From Symsagittifera roscoffensis (Eukaryota > Xenacoelomorpha > Acoela > Convolutidae), in NCBI RefSeq assembly GCF_963678635.1, contig NC_087068.1, forward strand, positions 30,754,318 to 30,818,317: a stretch of 64,000 nt of DNA, given 5' to 3'. Position 1 is the stretch's first letter. Each line of letters begins with the position of its first letter. Positions 13,207 through 25,200 of this stretch are shown here, piece by piece. A program made the position numbers and the translations under genes. The notes under the pieces are model-generated. The model saw nothing but the letters and a program-made list of their open reading frames with translations, had not been told where the DNA came from and searched no databases.

Positions 13207-13756
13207 TACAGCACGTTCAAGCTGTTCAATTTCAAAAAACTTTTACGGTTCATACTTTTTCAAAAAGCTAACCCAATTAGAAAACTGGGTGAAAAAGTAT
13301 ATTCAACCACGTTTTTTTTTTTTGCGACAGAACTTCGCACACTAAAAAATGATAACTTGCACATCAAACGAAAGCAGAAATACTTCATTCATTGAGACTT
13401 AAGCTGAAAAGTAGGTCAGGGACGCCTAGGAACAAATGTTTCTGAATCGAACACTGCAATCCTAAGTCTGAGCTATATAAGCTGACCTATATCCTCACCT
13501 ATATAAGTCATCCTGATCTATCTAAATCATCCTGACCAATATAAGTCTGAGCTACAGTCATCGACTCTTAATTAAGCCAAAAGCAAAAGAATTGACCCAA
13601 ACTTGGACAAAATTTCTCAGGCCTTTGTGGTCGTATCAAACAGCAGAGGAATCTGGGATACTTTTTCTATTAGGACTATTAAAAACTTAAAACGAAGCTC
13701 ACATAGACATTAAGCAGTCAACCAAAAAAATCGTTTCAGCAAACAGCAATTACAGA

Positions 13757-14690
13757 GAGGCGAAGCTGCGCTTCTCAAACACTAGCGATAAGACGACAAA
13801 AAAAGCAGCTTTATAAAGCGAAATAAGAAATAAGGAAAAAAAGTTGAGCCTAAACAAAATTTAAGTTTTTTTTCGTAAAAAAAAAACGAAAAAAAGTCAT
13901 GGCGATATAAGAATCTGCACTACGTTAATCGACTCTTAATAAAGCAGCTACAGTTCCTCTTAAATTGCCAATGCTATGCAGCAAAAACGCTACCAAATGA
14001 ATAAAGGCAGAAGAAGATGGGAAAATATTCAAACAGAGGCGAAGGTATGCTTCGCAAAAAACAACAAAAGAGCAGCTCCGAGAAAAGAAATAAAAAAAAG
14101 TAAATTAGTCCTTAAAAAGAAAATTTTTGCTGGGGGAAGCGATCCTACGACCACGAGGATTAGAGTCCCCTGTCTTCGCATCTGCGCCACAGCCCAAGAA
14201 AACTTACTAACACTAGCCACAAAAAAGCACCAAATACAAATAGGCACAATTTGGCAAATAACAACAGAAGACATCCACATGCATGTAGCTTTGCATGTAA
14301 AAAAATTAAGAGCATAAAACCAAATTATGCATAAAATAAGCAATGAAAAAAATTGCGAGATAGATTAAGTTGGAAAACTTCTGAAATCGAGATTTTTTTT
14401 ATTGTTATGTTGTTTGAATTAAGTAGCTTTCTTCGGTTCACATGATGAATCAAGAATGCATCAACTGTTTAAACTTATAACTATTCGAATGTCAAAGCAC
14501 ATGTTATCAATAAGCTGTAGGTGCAACTAAATATCAAAGGTGCAACAAAATATCAAAACATCTTATTGCCAATTCGATGGAGCAAACATTTTTGCTTTAA
14601 GTCGCAACAATAATTGCGACTTAGGTTGGGGAAAAAAAGAAACTTCGTACTATAACACATTGCTTCGCAGGTGTAACCAGCACGCAAATT
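13757..14690. repeat. Dispersed tRNA-like repeat, class ii, with a second 5' end nested inside
   Basis: Two 5' ends are seen: gaggcgaagctgcgcttc at 13757 and gaggcgaaggtatgcttcgc at about 14036. The second is placed exactly where the related copy at 3645-4622 reads straight through. The shared tRNA-like block lies at about 14125-14195. The class ii 3' signature, TTGCGACTTAGGTTGG then ATTGCTTCGCAGGTGTAA, ends near 14680. The structure looks like one copy inserted into, or recombined with, another. Confidence 0.55.
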
Positions 14691-15099
14691 CTGTTCTTTT
14701 TGCACTAAACTGGTAAACTTTGTTGTTATACATCTTAATCGAGTTGAGTTGACAACTTTGAACTTACTACGCCACCACCAATACAAGATCCCAATACTAT
14801 ACTGACTGGCGTTGAATTTCAAAAGCAAAACTCTTGACGCTTAAATAAGATTAACTACCCCTTTTAGTAAATTCTTTTTCAAAATCATGTAATGTTCAAT
14901 GATCATCAATTTCAAAATTAGGTTATGATTCAATTTGAAATGTGTTATGTCAACAGCTTCGGTTTTGTTTCAGACTCTTTGTTAAAACATTACTTGTTCC
15001 TCAGATGTTTGGAGGGAAGAGAACTCCATTCGAGTACAGAATGAGTTGTCTACCAAATTGGAGCCTTCATCCGAGTGCCTTCTCAAAGTCAACTTTAAA

Positions 15100-15525
15100 A
15101 GCCAGCCAGATAATGGCCAAATGTTTTCTCCTACGTATCGGATTCGAACCTGCGACCTCGAGGTTTGGTGTGTCGCACCCTGTCTGCTCGGTCATGAACG
15201 CTTAAGAACAGACAAACACTTGTCTTGAATAAAGCAACTAATATGCTAATAAATTGACAATGCGAAACAGACACGAAATACAAATAGATACAATTTGGCA
15301 TGTAATAATTTGGAATATAACAAACTGAAGGCATCCAGACTAACTTTCAATGGTTTTTTTTCGGTTCATTTGAACAACGAGAAATGCATCAACTGTGTTA
15401 ACTTATTAATAATCGAATGTCAAAGCACATGCTATCAACAGCTGTAAAAGTGCCCCAAAAGTGGCAACAATATTTGCTACTTAGATTAGAAAAAAGAACA
15501 TTCGTACTATTACTCTACGCGGGTG
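15100..15525. repeat. Dispersed tRNA-like repeat, class ii, 3' portion
   Basis: A minus-strand tRNA-like segment at about 15128-15200 (cggattcgaacctgcgacc in + orientation) is followed by the class ii body. The 3' signature TTTGCTACTTAGATTAG lies at about 15475, then a short TACGCGGGTGTAA terminus. The 5' end is not recognisable. Confidence 0.5.
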
Positions 15526-15959
15526 TAATGAATAACGGCAAAATGAGTGTCAAAAAGCAAGAAAATATATAAAACCAGCTTTGGAACACACAGCAACGAA
15601 GACTCGGGGATTCTATTCACACTTTGTTTGCATTCCTAAACCACTGCAAATTCACTTCATTCGTTATTACCTCCAACAAACTTATTTTACTGACAGGAAA
15701 TTACGACTCATTTCTCAGTAACACACGCAAAACAACAATACCCTGCGTCTGAGGTCAAATCTCTGGAAGCCTTTGCTATACTTATCTTCTAGTAAAGACT
15801 TTTAATACCGAAACTTTCTTTGATTTATTTGAATGAAACACCGTTTGTACATATTTACAATTTATTAGTAAGTTATGATACCATGTACATTTACAATGAC
15901 TTTTTTTACATTCTTTAGCTAAAGACGATTTGAAATTCGAAATAGAATGATTTATGCGA

Positions 15960-15965
15960 TTTATT
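15960..15965 (-). terminator. Candidate polyadenylation signal of the EFCAB5-like gene
   Basis: AATAAA on the minus strand about 45 nt past the stop codon at 16008-16010. It is followed by T-rich sequence on the transcribed strand. Other AATAAA-like hexamers further down (about 15819) could also serve. Confidence 0.4.
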
Positions 15966-16007
15966 TACAGAAGAGTCTGAAATTCACCGTTGCTCTTAAC
16001 CCATTCA

Positions 16008-16225
16008 CTATTCGGTAGCTTCGACTTTTTCCTGTTCATTCGAATCTGTATTATCTTTCTCATCTCCCGAGCTGTTCAGTTTGGTTTTGTTTTTCTTCTT
16101 TGCCTCGGTAGTTGCTACTCGGAAGTTGTTAGCATGCTCCATTAGAGAGATTGAGACTGTGAGCCAGTTGAAGAGAGTCTGAGCTGGAAAGGGTCCCATT
16201 ACTGACAGACGGTCCTTCGAAATAT
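16008..16225 (-). CDS. EFCAB5: EFCAB5-like terminal exon with stop
   Basis: Starts in phase 1 with DISKDRLSVMGPFPAQTLFN, continues through a hydrophobic helix (WLTVSISLMEHANNF) and ends in a Lys/Glu/Asn-rich tail before TAG. The acceptor is TCGTTTTAG. Confidence 0.75.
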
Positions 16226-19200
16226 CTAAAACGAAGCAATGCTCAAAGCTCGTGCATATCAATTTACATCTCTGATATACCAAAAACTCCCGTTTTTTAT
16301 GCGCTAGATCAGCTTTCCATTTAGCTGACACGTAACGTAATATTAACGGCGCAAAGTTAAGATTCAAAATCAATTTTTCAGATCTTCTCTTCTGAGGTAC
16401 CCAATTTTTTTACCCTAACACCTTCTTTGGCTCAAAAACAACGTCTAACTGACAACTTCGATCTTACTTTTATTGCTAATCAGCTTTACTAACCATTGAG
16501 CATTTTCCTCATAACTGTCACATCTAGAGTCGTCGGAGCAGTGGGGTCAAATGCGGCCACTTTTTTCAGCATTTCCGAAGACAGAACCTAAAGAACACTT
16601 CCGTTTTCGAGACATATTTAATATTCAAGTCGGAAGCACAGATGATCACACTGCAACAAAACGAAGATATAACAAAAAAACCACGTTTTGAACACTGAAT
16701 TTACCGAATCATCCATCTGAAACAACATGTCTTTTTATAATGAATAAACTATCTGAAAGCAAGAGATCCTCACCCAATCTTCGATTTCAAATAAAAACAC
16801 CGGAATCAACCACTGACCATCGACCACATCATTAAATACCTTCCTTGTCATCAATGATAAATGAAAACTGACCAATTTCTTAGAGTTCCAGTTGTTAAAC
16901 TGTTCCTTATTCTTCGCTAGGAACAACTCAATGAGGATGTCCACGATCTGCACAGCTGTCTCGGGTGGCTGGTTGTAGCTCTTCATCTCAGCGAACGTCT
17001 CTCCTCCGATCTCCTTGACCAGACTCCTCATCTCCAGCAGCATCATCCTCTCGAACAGGATCTCAACACTCAGGGCACCCATGTCCTTCTCAATCTCTGT
17101 CAAACACATTATCGTTACGAAAATCAATCGCAATGTTTGATTCAACTCAGCAAAATTAGTATTCAACACATTTATCTGAGAGGGAAAGGAGTTCTTCACG
17201 AAGAACCTTTAGCAAACAGAATCAAAAAATGTATCATGCAGAGCCAGAATTCTCAGGGCAATTCAAGCCATGTACAGCACAGCAGTTGCGCAATTGAAAC
17301 GCAATGGATTTTTTTGAGAATTCTAAAAGTGTAAAAAAAATTCAGAGTCGAAACCAGTCGAAAATAAACTGACCCAATGCGGCGTGAGTGGTGGTCTTGC
17401 CCTGTGCCTCCTCTGTCATGTAGTGGAACGCATCCTGCTGGATACTCAACAGTCTAGTCAGCTCAATCTAAAGAACGACCAATTGCTCCTTATATTGCCA
17501 ATCTGGCTCTTAAAAATCAGTGCTAATTGGTATAAATTGCTGTTTTCAGTTCCAGTGTACAGTTCCAGTTTGGTTGATTGTACACTTTTTGACAGCAATC
17601 GCTCTTTTTCTGTTAAAAATCGGTTTCCAATTAATGGAAACACAATGCTTTTCCAGCCTTGGCCATAAAATGTTTTTTTTTAACTTAATCAATGGTATCA
17701 TGATTTACTGAAGTACCTTCTCCATCTTGTTAAGAGTGTCTGTTTGGCCAAGATTGATATCCATAACAGCCTTGGAAAATCCATCTGGATCTCTGATGGG
17801 ACAAGCCATGTGGAACTGGCTCAACATTTCCCCAATCACCGTCTCCGAGTTACTCACGGCTTTGTACAGGTACTCCCTTTGAACAAAAAAAAATTGTCAC
17901 TTTAGGTTCGAAAACCGACCAACAACTAACATAAAGTTACAAAGAGAACAAAAAAAACTGGATTCTTATTTACTTATTTAATTAATTGTCAATTCTGTGT
18001 CGTACAAAATTTCAAGCACTCTTCTAGAGCATTCCATTTAAAAAAAGATTATCGGTTCAAAAACGCTTTTAGATTCCATTCCCCTTAAGATTCTTAAATC
18101 CTAATGAATCCAAAATATTACCACTTGCTAAACGCACCTCAAAATTAAATGAGCGAGAAAAGACGATAGTTGAGCAGCAGCAGAAAATGCTCAGAACACA
18201 ATGATTTCAGAAAAGAACATTCAACAGAGAGGCGAAGCGGAGCTTCGCACCATTTGCGATACCACACACACATAGCATTGCAAGCTAGCAGACAGAAAAT
18301 GAAACAAAGCCCACTAAGTCGAAAAACAATTAGAACATTTTGAAAAAACCAAATAAAAACTTTTCAGAAAATTGTCTGAAATGATGTTCAATTTAAAAAC
18401 ACAATAAATGGCGTTTAATAAGTATTCAGACACAAAAATTGATCGTCAACTAAGCCGGCAAAAGTTGGTTAGACTCCCGTTGAGCAAAATTGTTTTCAAA
18501 TGAAAATTTTTTAAGTTCCAAAAATCTAAATGCTTACGCTCCCCTCCGAAAACACAAAAGCTTAAAATTCTATTTTTATTTTTAAACAACATTTAACTAG
18601 GTAACTTACTCGATAAAACATAAGCAAAAACAATTGAAGCCAAACAAACCAGCGAAAAAAACACGAAACAAAATTCAAACTTATTAAGTTTACAAATTAC
18701 ACTAACAAATCAAAATTCTTTCAGCTACAATAAAAATTACTTGCAGCTCAGCAAAAATCCGTAACAAGGCAACTAAACCGACCAAACATAAGCAAACACA
18801 CTCAAGTCGACAATTTTTGAAACAAAATATTTCCCTTTTAAAAAGTTCGGGCCTTTTTCGAACACAGGACCTTTACCACCACAGGCGTAATATTTTTTCT
18901 CAAAAACCATGTGTGCCCGAAAAGCTAAAAAGGTTTGATTTTTATGTAAGCCAAGCTATCATAAGTTTTTCTGTAAATATTTTGTAAAACAAGAAAAATC
19001 CGAGATGCGGCACTTAAGCCGACAAAACATAATCAGACTAACGATAGACCGAAAATTTGTTTGAAACGGAATATTTTGTCTTCAGAAACTTAAGACATTA
19101 CTTCTTAAAAGAACTCTCAGTAATAACAGAATTGCGGTGTGCAAGTGAATAAAGTCTAGTGGCTCAAATGATTTTGTTAAACAAGTTGTTAACCCGAAAA

Positions 19201-22200
19201 ATATTCTATATTCCAGTTTGATAACGCTTACTTATCGCAAGCGTAAATATAAATACATAATTTTTTTTTCAAATATATCAATTTATTATCCAAAATCTCT
19301 TGTTATTTTTTTTAGAAAGAAAAACAGATTGATTAAGGCAAAAAAATGCAAAATGAGTAGTAATTAATAGCTAAAATAGCGGTAAAATTGAAGCATAATT
19401 AAATTCGGTCAGTCTCTTATCAAATTCCTGTGATTTAGTCTGAAAAGCGAAAAAAATTTTATTTCATAAATTGAATCGCGGTGAAAAAAGGCTCTCTCAT
19501 GAGATTCAATTTTGACCCTTCGAGGATTATCCGTGGTAGTCAAATCGGCTAAAAAACAGCCCCTACGACATAGTTTCTTCTCAATTCAGGAAGAGGTTGC
19601 AACAAAAACTAACTTGAACATGTTGTCCCTCAGAGCAAGGGCCTTTGTCTTCTTGAAGTAAGTAACTTTGCCGTCATAATCAGATCCACACATCATCCTG
19701 AGAGTGAATGGTGACTCAACTTGAAGTGGGTTACTCTCAACAAGGTAGAATGTCACCTCCTTCACTGTCGGGCAGTTGTCTTTGATCCACTTGATACAGC
19801 TCTCCACTATTTTAAGACTTCTGCGCTTCATGTCAATCAGAGAAAATGCTTCGTGGAACTTCTGAGCCACACCCTACAGTAATAATGCTGTGGCCTAAGT
19901 GTCCATTTTTACATTCTTTGGTTTATATTAATTCGGCAATCAATTGATGGCAAAATTTCTAGGGGAGGTCTGTCACGATTTTCAGAATACTTATAGAGCA
20001 GAACGATATTGGAAGTAGATGATACCACATAACCATTCGTGAAAGAAAAAAGAAACACTAAATTTCCAGTGAATACTTTATTAAGGCTTACCTGCACGAA
20101 TGCGAGTTCGTGTTGGAGGAATATCCTGTTCTCCTTGTTCTGAGTCCTCAGAGTGTCCACTGCCAGGGTGCCATAGGCACTCCTCCTGCTGTCCAGAATG
20201 GGGCACACGATCAGGCTACCGTCCTTAAGGAAAACAGTTGAATCTGCCTGGAAACTTCTGAAGATTGGAACTAATATTTTATATTCAATATCAAAAAGCG
20301 AAAAAGGCAACAGCAAAAACAATTCAAAACAACTCCTGGCCGATAAAAATCAGTACCGATTCAAGCATCGCTGCGTGCATTGAGAAAAATTTATAAGTTT
20401 GGAAGTCTTGATTTCTAAATAAGCCCTGAACTAGAATCTAGAACCATTTTTGTCAACAAAGAAATATCTTGACTTACCCTGTCACTCCGTCTTGGGTTCC
20501 AGTAGTGCACAGACCCGTGTGACCTCACTTTAGGCACATGAATCATCTCCTTCTGGGCCATCGCGGGAAACGATATATTTTCCTCCGTCTCCGTTATGCG
20601 TTCTCCCAACATAAAAGGCGCATCATCCGATGTTGCGGCCACACATCTGAGGAGTTTAGACGGGATGTCTGGGGAGTCATCGTCTGCAGCTGGGTTGGAT
20701 TCCAACATGCAGACGTTGGAGCAGATTTTTTTGTTTCTACCGTGAGCCTCTGCGTCCTGGAGTGAGCAAAAACGAATATTTGCAATGGTTAAAATCTCTG
20801 ATCTGATCTGATCATTTTTGAATCGCGGGAATATATATAAAAGGCTATAATGTTTTTGAAAAAGTAGGGCGTATAATCGAAACTGAAATTCAAAACAATT
20901 AGGTCAAAACATTTGAAAGTCTTAGACCAAAATATACAAGCACATAGAAGAGCAGCCGATTTTTCCATTGGTACCACTTTTTCAAAATCGGTAAAACAGC
21001 TTTTGAGAGAAACGGAAATTTCTGCGAAAATTGTTTAACTTTTCCAAGCGTCGCAAAAAACAACAAAAAGCAACAAATGCTATACATCTTCACACAGAGG
21101 CGAAGTTGCACTTCGCAAACACAAGCAAAAATAAGACCGATAACGCTACTGGGAAAAACAGAATGAGTAAAACTTTGTCTACAAAATTTCTTAAATGACG
21201 CACGCCACAATTATGAGTCTACAAAATTGCTAAGTGACGTCAGCCAATTATGACCAATTAGCAGTAACCGCAGTGGAGTTCTATGGAGAATATCGATTAT
21301 ATTGTCATTTTATAGTCAGTATCTATAAAATTACGAAAGTAATCGATTATAATCCATCAAAAATGGATTATAATCATAGTATTTTTATATCAAAATAATC
21401 CATTATTATCGATTATAATCCATTAAAATGGAAAACAATCATAACAATTTTCTAATTCAGTATTTGCGACTTAGGATCGAAAAAAAAAGAAAGTAAGAAA
21501 GTTCATACTATAACACAAGCTATGCTTGTGTAATAATAATATCTGTTTTTTCTTCAAACAGGAACTAACACAAGCCAAAAATTTATATTTGCGACTTAGG
21601 TTAGAAAAAAGTTTCTTTGTAGTAATACATTATTCTCGGTTGCGTAAAAAGAGTATGTATAGCAAGCAAAACTTCTTATTTGAAAAGAAATAAACATCAC
21701 AACAGGTAACAGACGGACCTTGTAGAGTGCATTGAACACGGCCCTGTAGACTGTTTCCATGTCTCCGGTTGAGTGAGCTACAGCTGTTATCTCCTCCAGC
21801 CATTTTCTCCTCGCCTAAATTGGTTAGCACATTATTAGTTAGAAGCTATAATTGACCAAATTCAGCTTGACTAATATGAGCTTCAAAGGGCAACAGAAAT
21901 GCTGGACTACTCCTACCAATGAAGTTTAAGACTCAAATTTGAGGCAAAAATCTTGCAAAAAAAAAGACTTCTGTCAGTATTGTACAGGCTAGCTGCCAGT
22001 AGAATAATTCGTTTAATATGCAAAAAATACATTATTACAGATTGTGAATTACCATTCCTCTGATCTTTTCTTCGTGTGACTTATCCACCGAGTCTGTGAG
22101 GAACTGGACATATGACTGCAGCTGCTCCTCTCCCCCTGCCAGATGCTGGATGATGTCGGACACCAGGTCCACAAACATTGGCTGTGTCAGCTGGTTGTCC

Positions 22201-25200
22201 GGCACAGCTCCGAAGTCATCCAGGCCTGTAGGAGATTAGCGAAATAATTCAGTCAGTTATCTTTCATTAAAAAATCTTGCTGAAAAAAAACTATTTATAC
22301 AATTTTTTACCACAAATTTGCGTTTTCACGTGAACTCCTCAAATTTTGGGGTCGGTTGGTCCAAAAATGTTCGTCGTAAAATAGTAACTCACCTAACTCA
22401 TCCTTATAGGCACAGGTGTACGGTTTTCACTTTTATTCGATTAAATTTAAATCCAATTCAGAAAGGAAACCCTGTCAAAGGAAGCACTATATTTTGTAAG
22501 AAGTATTATGAAGTCAGTTCAAGAATGTTCACCCACCCAGTTCGAGCGCCTCCTGCTCGGCACCTCCCTTGTACTTCTCAGCCACAGAGATGAAGTGGGG
22601 CAACTCCACGTAGCCCTTTCCATCTATGTCCCAGGTGGAGAAGAGGGCCTCCAGTATGTACTTGCCAAACCTCTCCTTCGCGTCCGAGTTCAACTGAAAA
22701 CAAACGTCATGCGCATTTTTCATGGGCTCAACATAACGCAAAATCGGATCAACGCACTTTATTAATCAAAAGTTTGTTCTCCCTTAACCTGAAAATAACC
22801 AAGGCAATCTTCTTTTGTCACTCACAATCGAACCGCTTAAACATATCGTTTATATCCATACAAAAAAAAACAAAGAAAAATAATTTGAGGAAGGTCTGAG
22901 ATGGGTATCTTCAAAAAATAGCCCATAAAAGTATCCAGGTAATTCTTGCCAATTAAAATTTAAATGGCGTCATCAAGTCTCTAGTTCAGCCTATCTCTAG
23001 GGGTTTGTTCCGAGTTGCACCAGCACCAACCTTGTTTATTCTGTACAGCTTGTCCTCCTCCCCCTCCAAGTAGTATGTGCTGATGTAAGATATGAAAGAG
23101 TAGAGTAGCTTGTCCTCACACCCCTCCCCCAGGAAGTTCTCAATCAGGAGCGAGAACTGGTCACTGCTCAACATGTTCTCATTGAACGCCTCAGTCTGCT
23201 CCCGCGGCAAAACTTCACGCAACTTATCTGCACAAATTAAAGACTTGTCCAAAAATCAACAGCTAGGTGATTTAATTTTTAACTGTTCTCAGCTTCTTTA
23301 TCTTTCATTAATATAGCTTTTACAATTTGAAACAGTCCATATTCATGTCTTCACAGGTAAGATGGATCGTTGCAGCTTTGATCATGCAAGCAATGAGTTT
23401 GATCATGCAAACTTTTGATTCTGCAAATTTTGATGATGCAAACTTTTGATTCTGCAATCAAAAACATCTTCTTCAATCAACAAATTTTCGAAAACATGAC
23501 TTCTTTTGAGGAGATTGAACATGCATCTAACACTACCAATTGAACTTACGTATGTAGACAATTAAATGGTTATCGTTCCGCGCTGCTCCTTCAAAAGTTT
23601 AAAACAGTTATCATTATGTAAGCGTATACATTTTTTGGATTTGAATGTGCTTAATAGTTATGCCACCACAAAAACTATTGTAGTCCTCTTTATTCGATTA
23701 ATTCTCGAATAATAATGAAAAACCCGAACTTTATAAGCATAAATCCAAATTTTGTTCCGACCATTGAAAATGGGGAGGAACTTTGTTTTCAGGAGTGTTT
23801 TAGTTTTTGCCCTTTTTTTATTTTCCACGCAAATCAGGTACCACAAATAATCATCGGACTGGGTTGAGTCATATATCATATTAAAGCTCTTTCAGCCGTG
23901 ATCCGAACGACATTAAGAAATTTCCACAAAGCGTCGAGACAAAGCGTTTTGAAGATTTAGATTTTATGCTTCTTTTGGAGCGAGCAAAGCGATCGAGTAA
24001 CGTTCGTTATGAATAAAAAATCACCTGTTTATGCTAAAAACCGAGCCTTTAACTGAAAAATATATAGTTTTGGAAGCCTTACTTGGCGCTTCTCTGGCAA
24101 AACAAATCTTTTTTGTTCATTTATTTTTCGAAGACAATTGTAGTCGTTTAAGCTTAATCACTAAATTTGTATAGCACTATCATTACACGACGTACAAAAA
24201 AAAACAAATCAAAAAAATTTGAGAATAAGGTCGGAATATTCTGTGCTATTTGCACAGCAACCGGCAATCCTTGTTTAATTACTGAATTTAAAACGTAATT
24301 TTTATGAACTAGTGTTTAAATGACCGATATTCGCTGATGGTGATGATAAATCTTCTCTTTTCCAGTTCAGCCATGAATTTTTCTGAAATTCAATATATGA
24401 AAGTCTATATAAAATGAATTTCATGAAATAAATTGCATTAAAACGTGCCAGCAGGAACAAACTTTTACATCATTTCTGGTATTCAAAACGCCGCATGAAC
24501 AATTTTTGAACAGCTTTATTTTGTAATTTCGAGAAGGTTGGGAAACTGGAAAAGAGACGGCAAATCAAACACAGACGCGACGCTTCGCAAACACGACCGA
24601 GAACACAAACAGCAGCTCTATTAAGTGCGAAAAGAAAAAGAAGAAATAAGCCTCGAATTAGTAAAAATTCCGCTACGTCTCGGATTCGATCTGCGTCCTA
24701 CTGCTACCTGGAGTTTATGAGAACAGATGCTATGAAATTTTCAATGCTGCAGATTGTGACTATAGCAAAATGCCACCAATAAGTGAACACTTTCAATAAA
24801 AACTTTTGTTTGCGAGTTAGGTTAGAAAAAAAGGTTTGTACTTATAACCACTCATAACCACGATAAAGAGTTGTGCGCTCTTACCAGTCTTCTCCCTTTC
24901 CAGCTCAGCCTTTCTGATCTCCTCCACTATATTCCTCTGCTCCTTCACAGACGCAGTCTCATCCAAATCATCATCATCCTCCCCATCTCCTCCCTCTTGT
25001 TGACCCCCTCCTCCTTCTTCCTCTGTTGCATCCTTTTTCTCCTGTCCAGTTTCCTCTGTAAAATAACAAATTGTGTTCAAAAAAAAACTTTGATAACTTT
25101 AGGGCGAGGGCAACATAAGTGCACGACAATGAGTAAAAATATTAATCTAAAGTGAAATAATTGTTTGCATATAAAGGTTTCTAAAATTAAAAGCAACAAA

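Larger units (their letters stand above)
9447..16007. other. Intergenic stretch with no supported gene, rich in dispersed repeats
   Basis: This lies between the ATG of the V-ATPase gene and the stop codon of the EFCAB5-like gene, both minus strand. It therefore holds the V-ATPase promoter region and the 3' end of the next gene. It contains a C homopolymer at 9905-9918, a palindrome near 10601, and repeat copies at about 11250-11810, 12456-13206, 13757-14690 and about 15100-15525 (3' part). Short direct repeats around the words CTATATAAG and CATCCTGA lie at 13470-13560. Open frames up to about 150 codons occur (10523-10966, 12389-12841) but show no recognisable domain, splice pattern or low-AT composition. 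Confidence 0.7.

Noticed and set aside
14029-14343. Minus-strand frame resembling one at 4303-4494
   Set aside because: The similarity is due to two copies of the same repeat. The frames are not conserved at both ends and have no coding signature.
15128-15200. Genuine tRNA gene suggested by GGTTCGAATCC-like boxes here and at 1317, 13032, 24678 and 32868
   Set aside because: The B-boxes are good, but acceptor and anticodon stems do not pair convincingly by eye and each lies in a dispersed repeat. Treated as tRNA-derived repeat parts. tRNAscan-SE would settle it.
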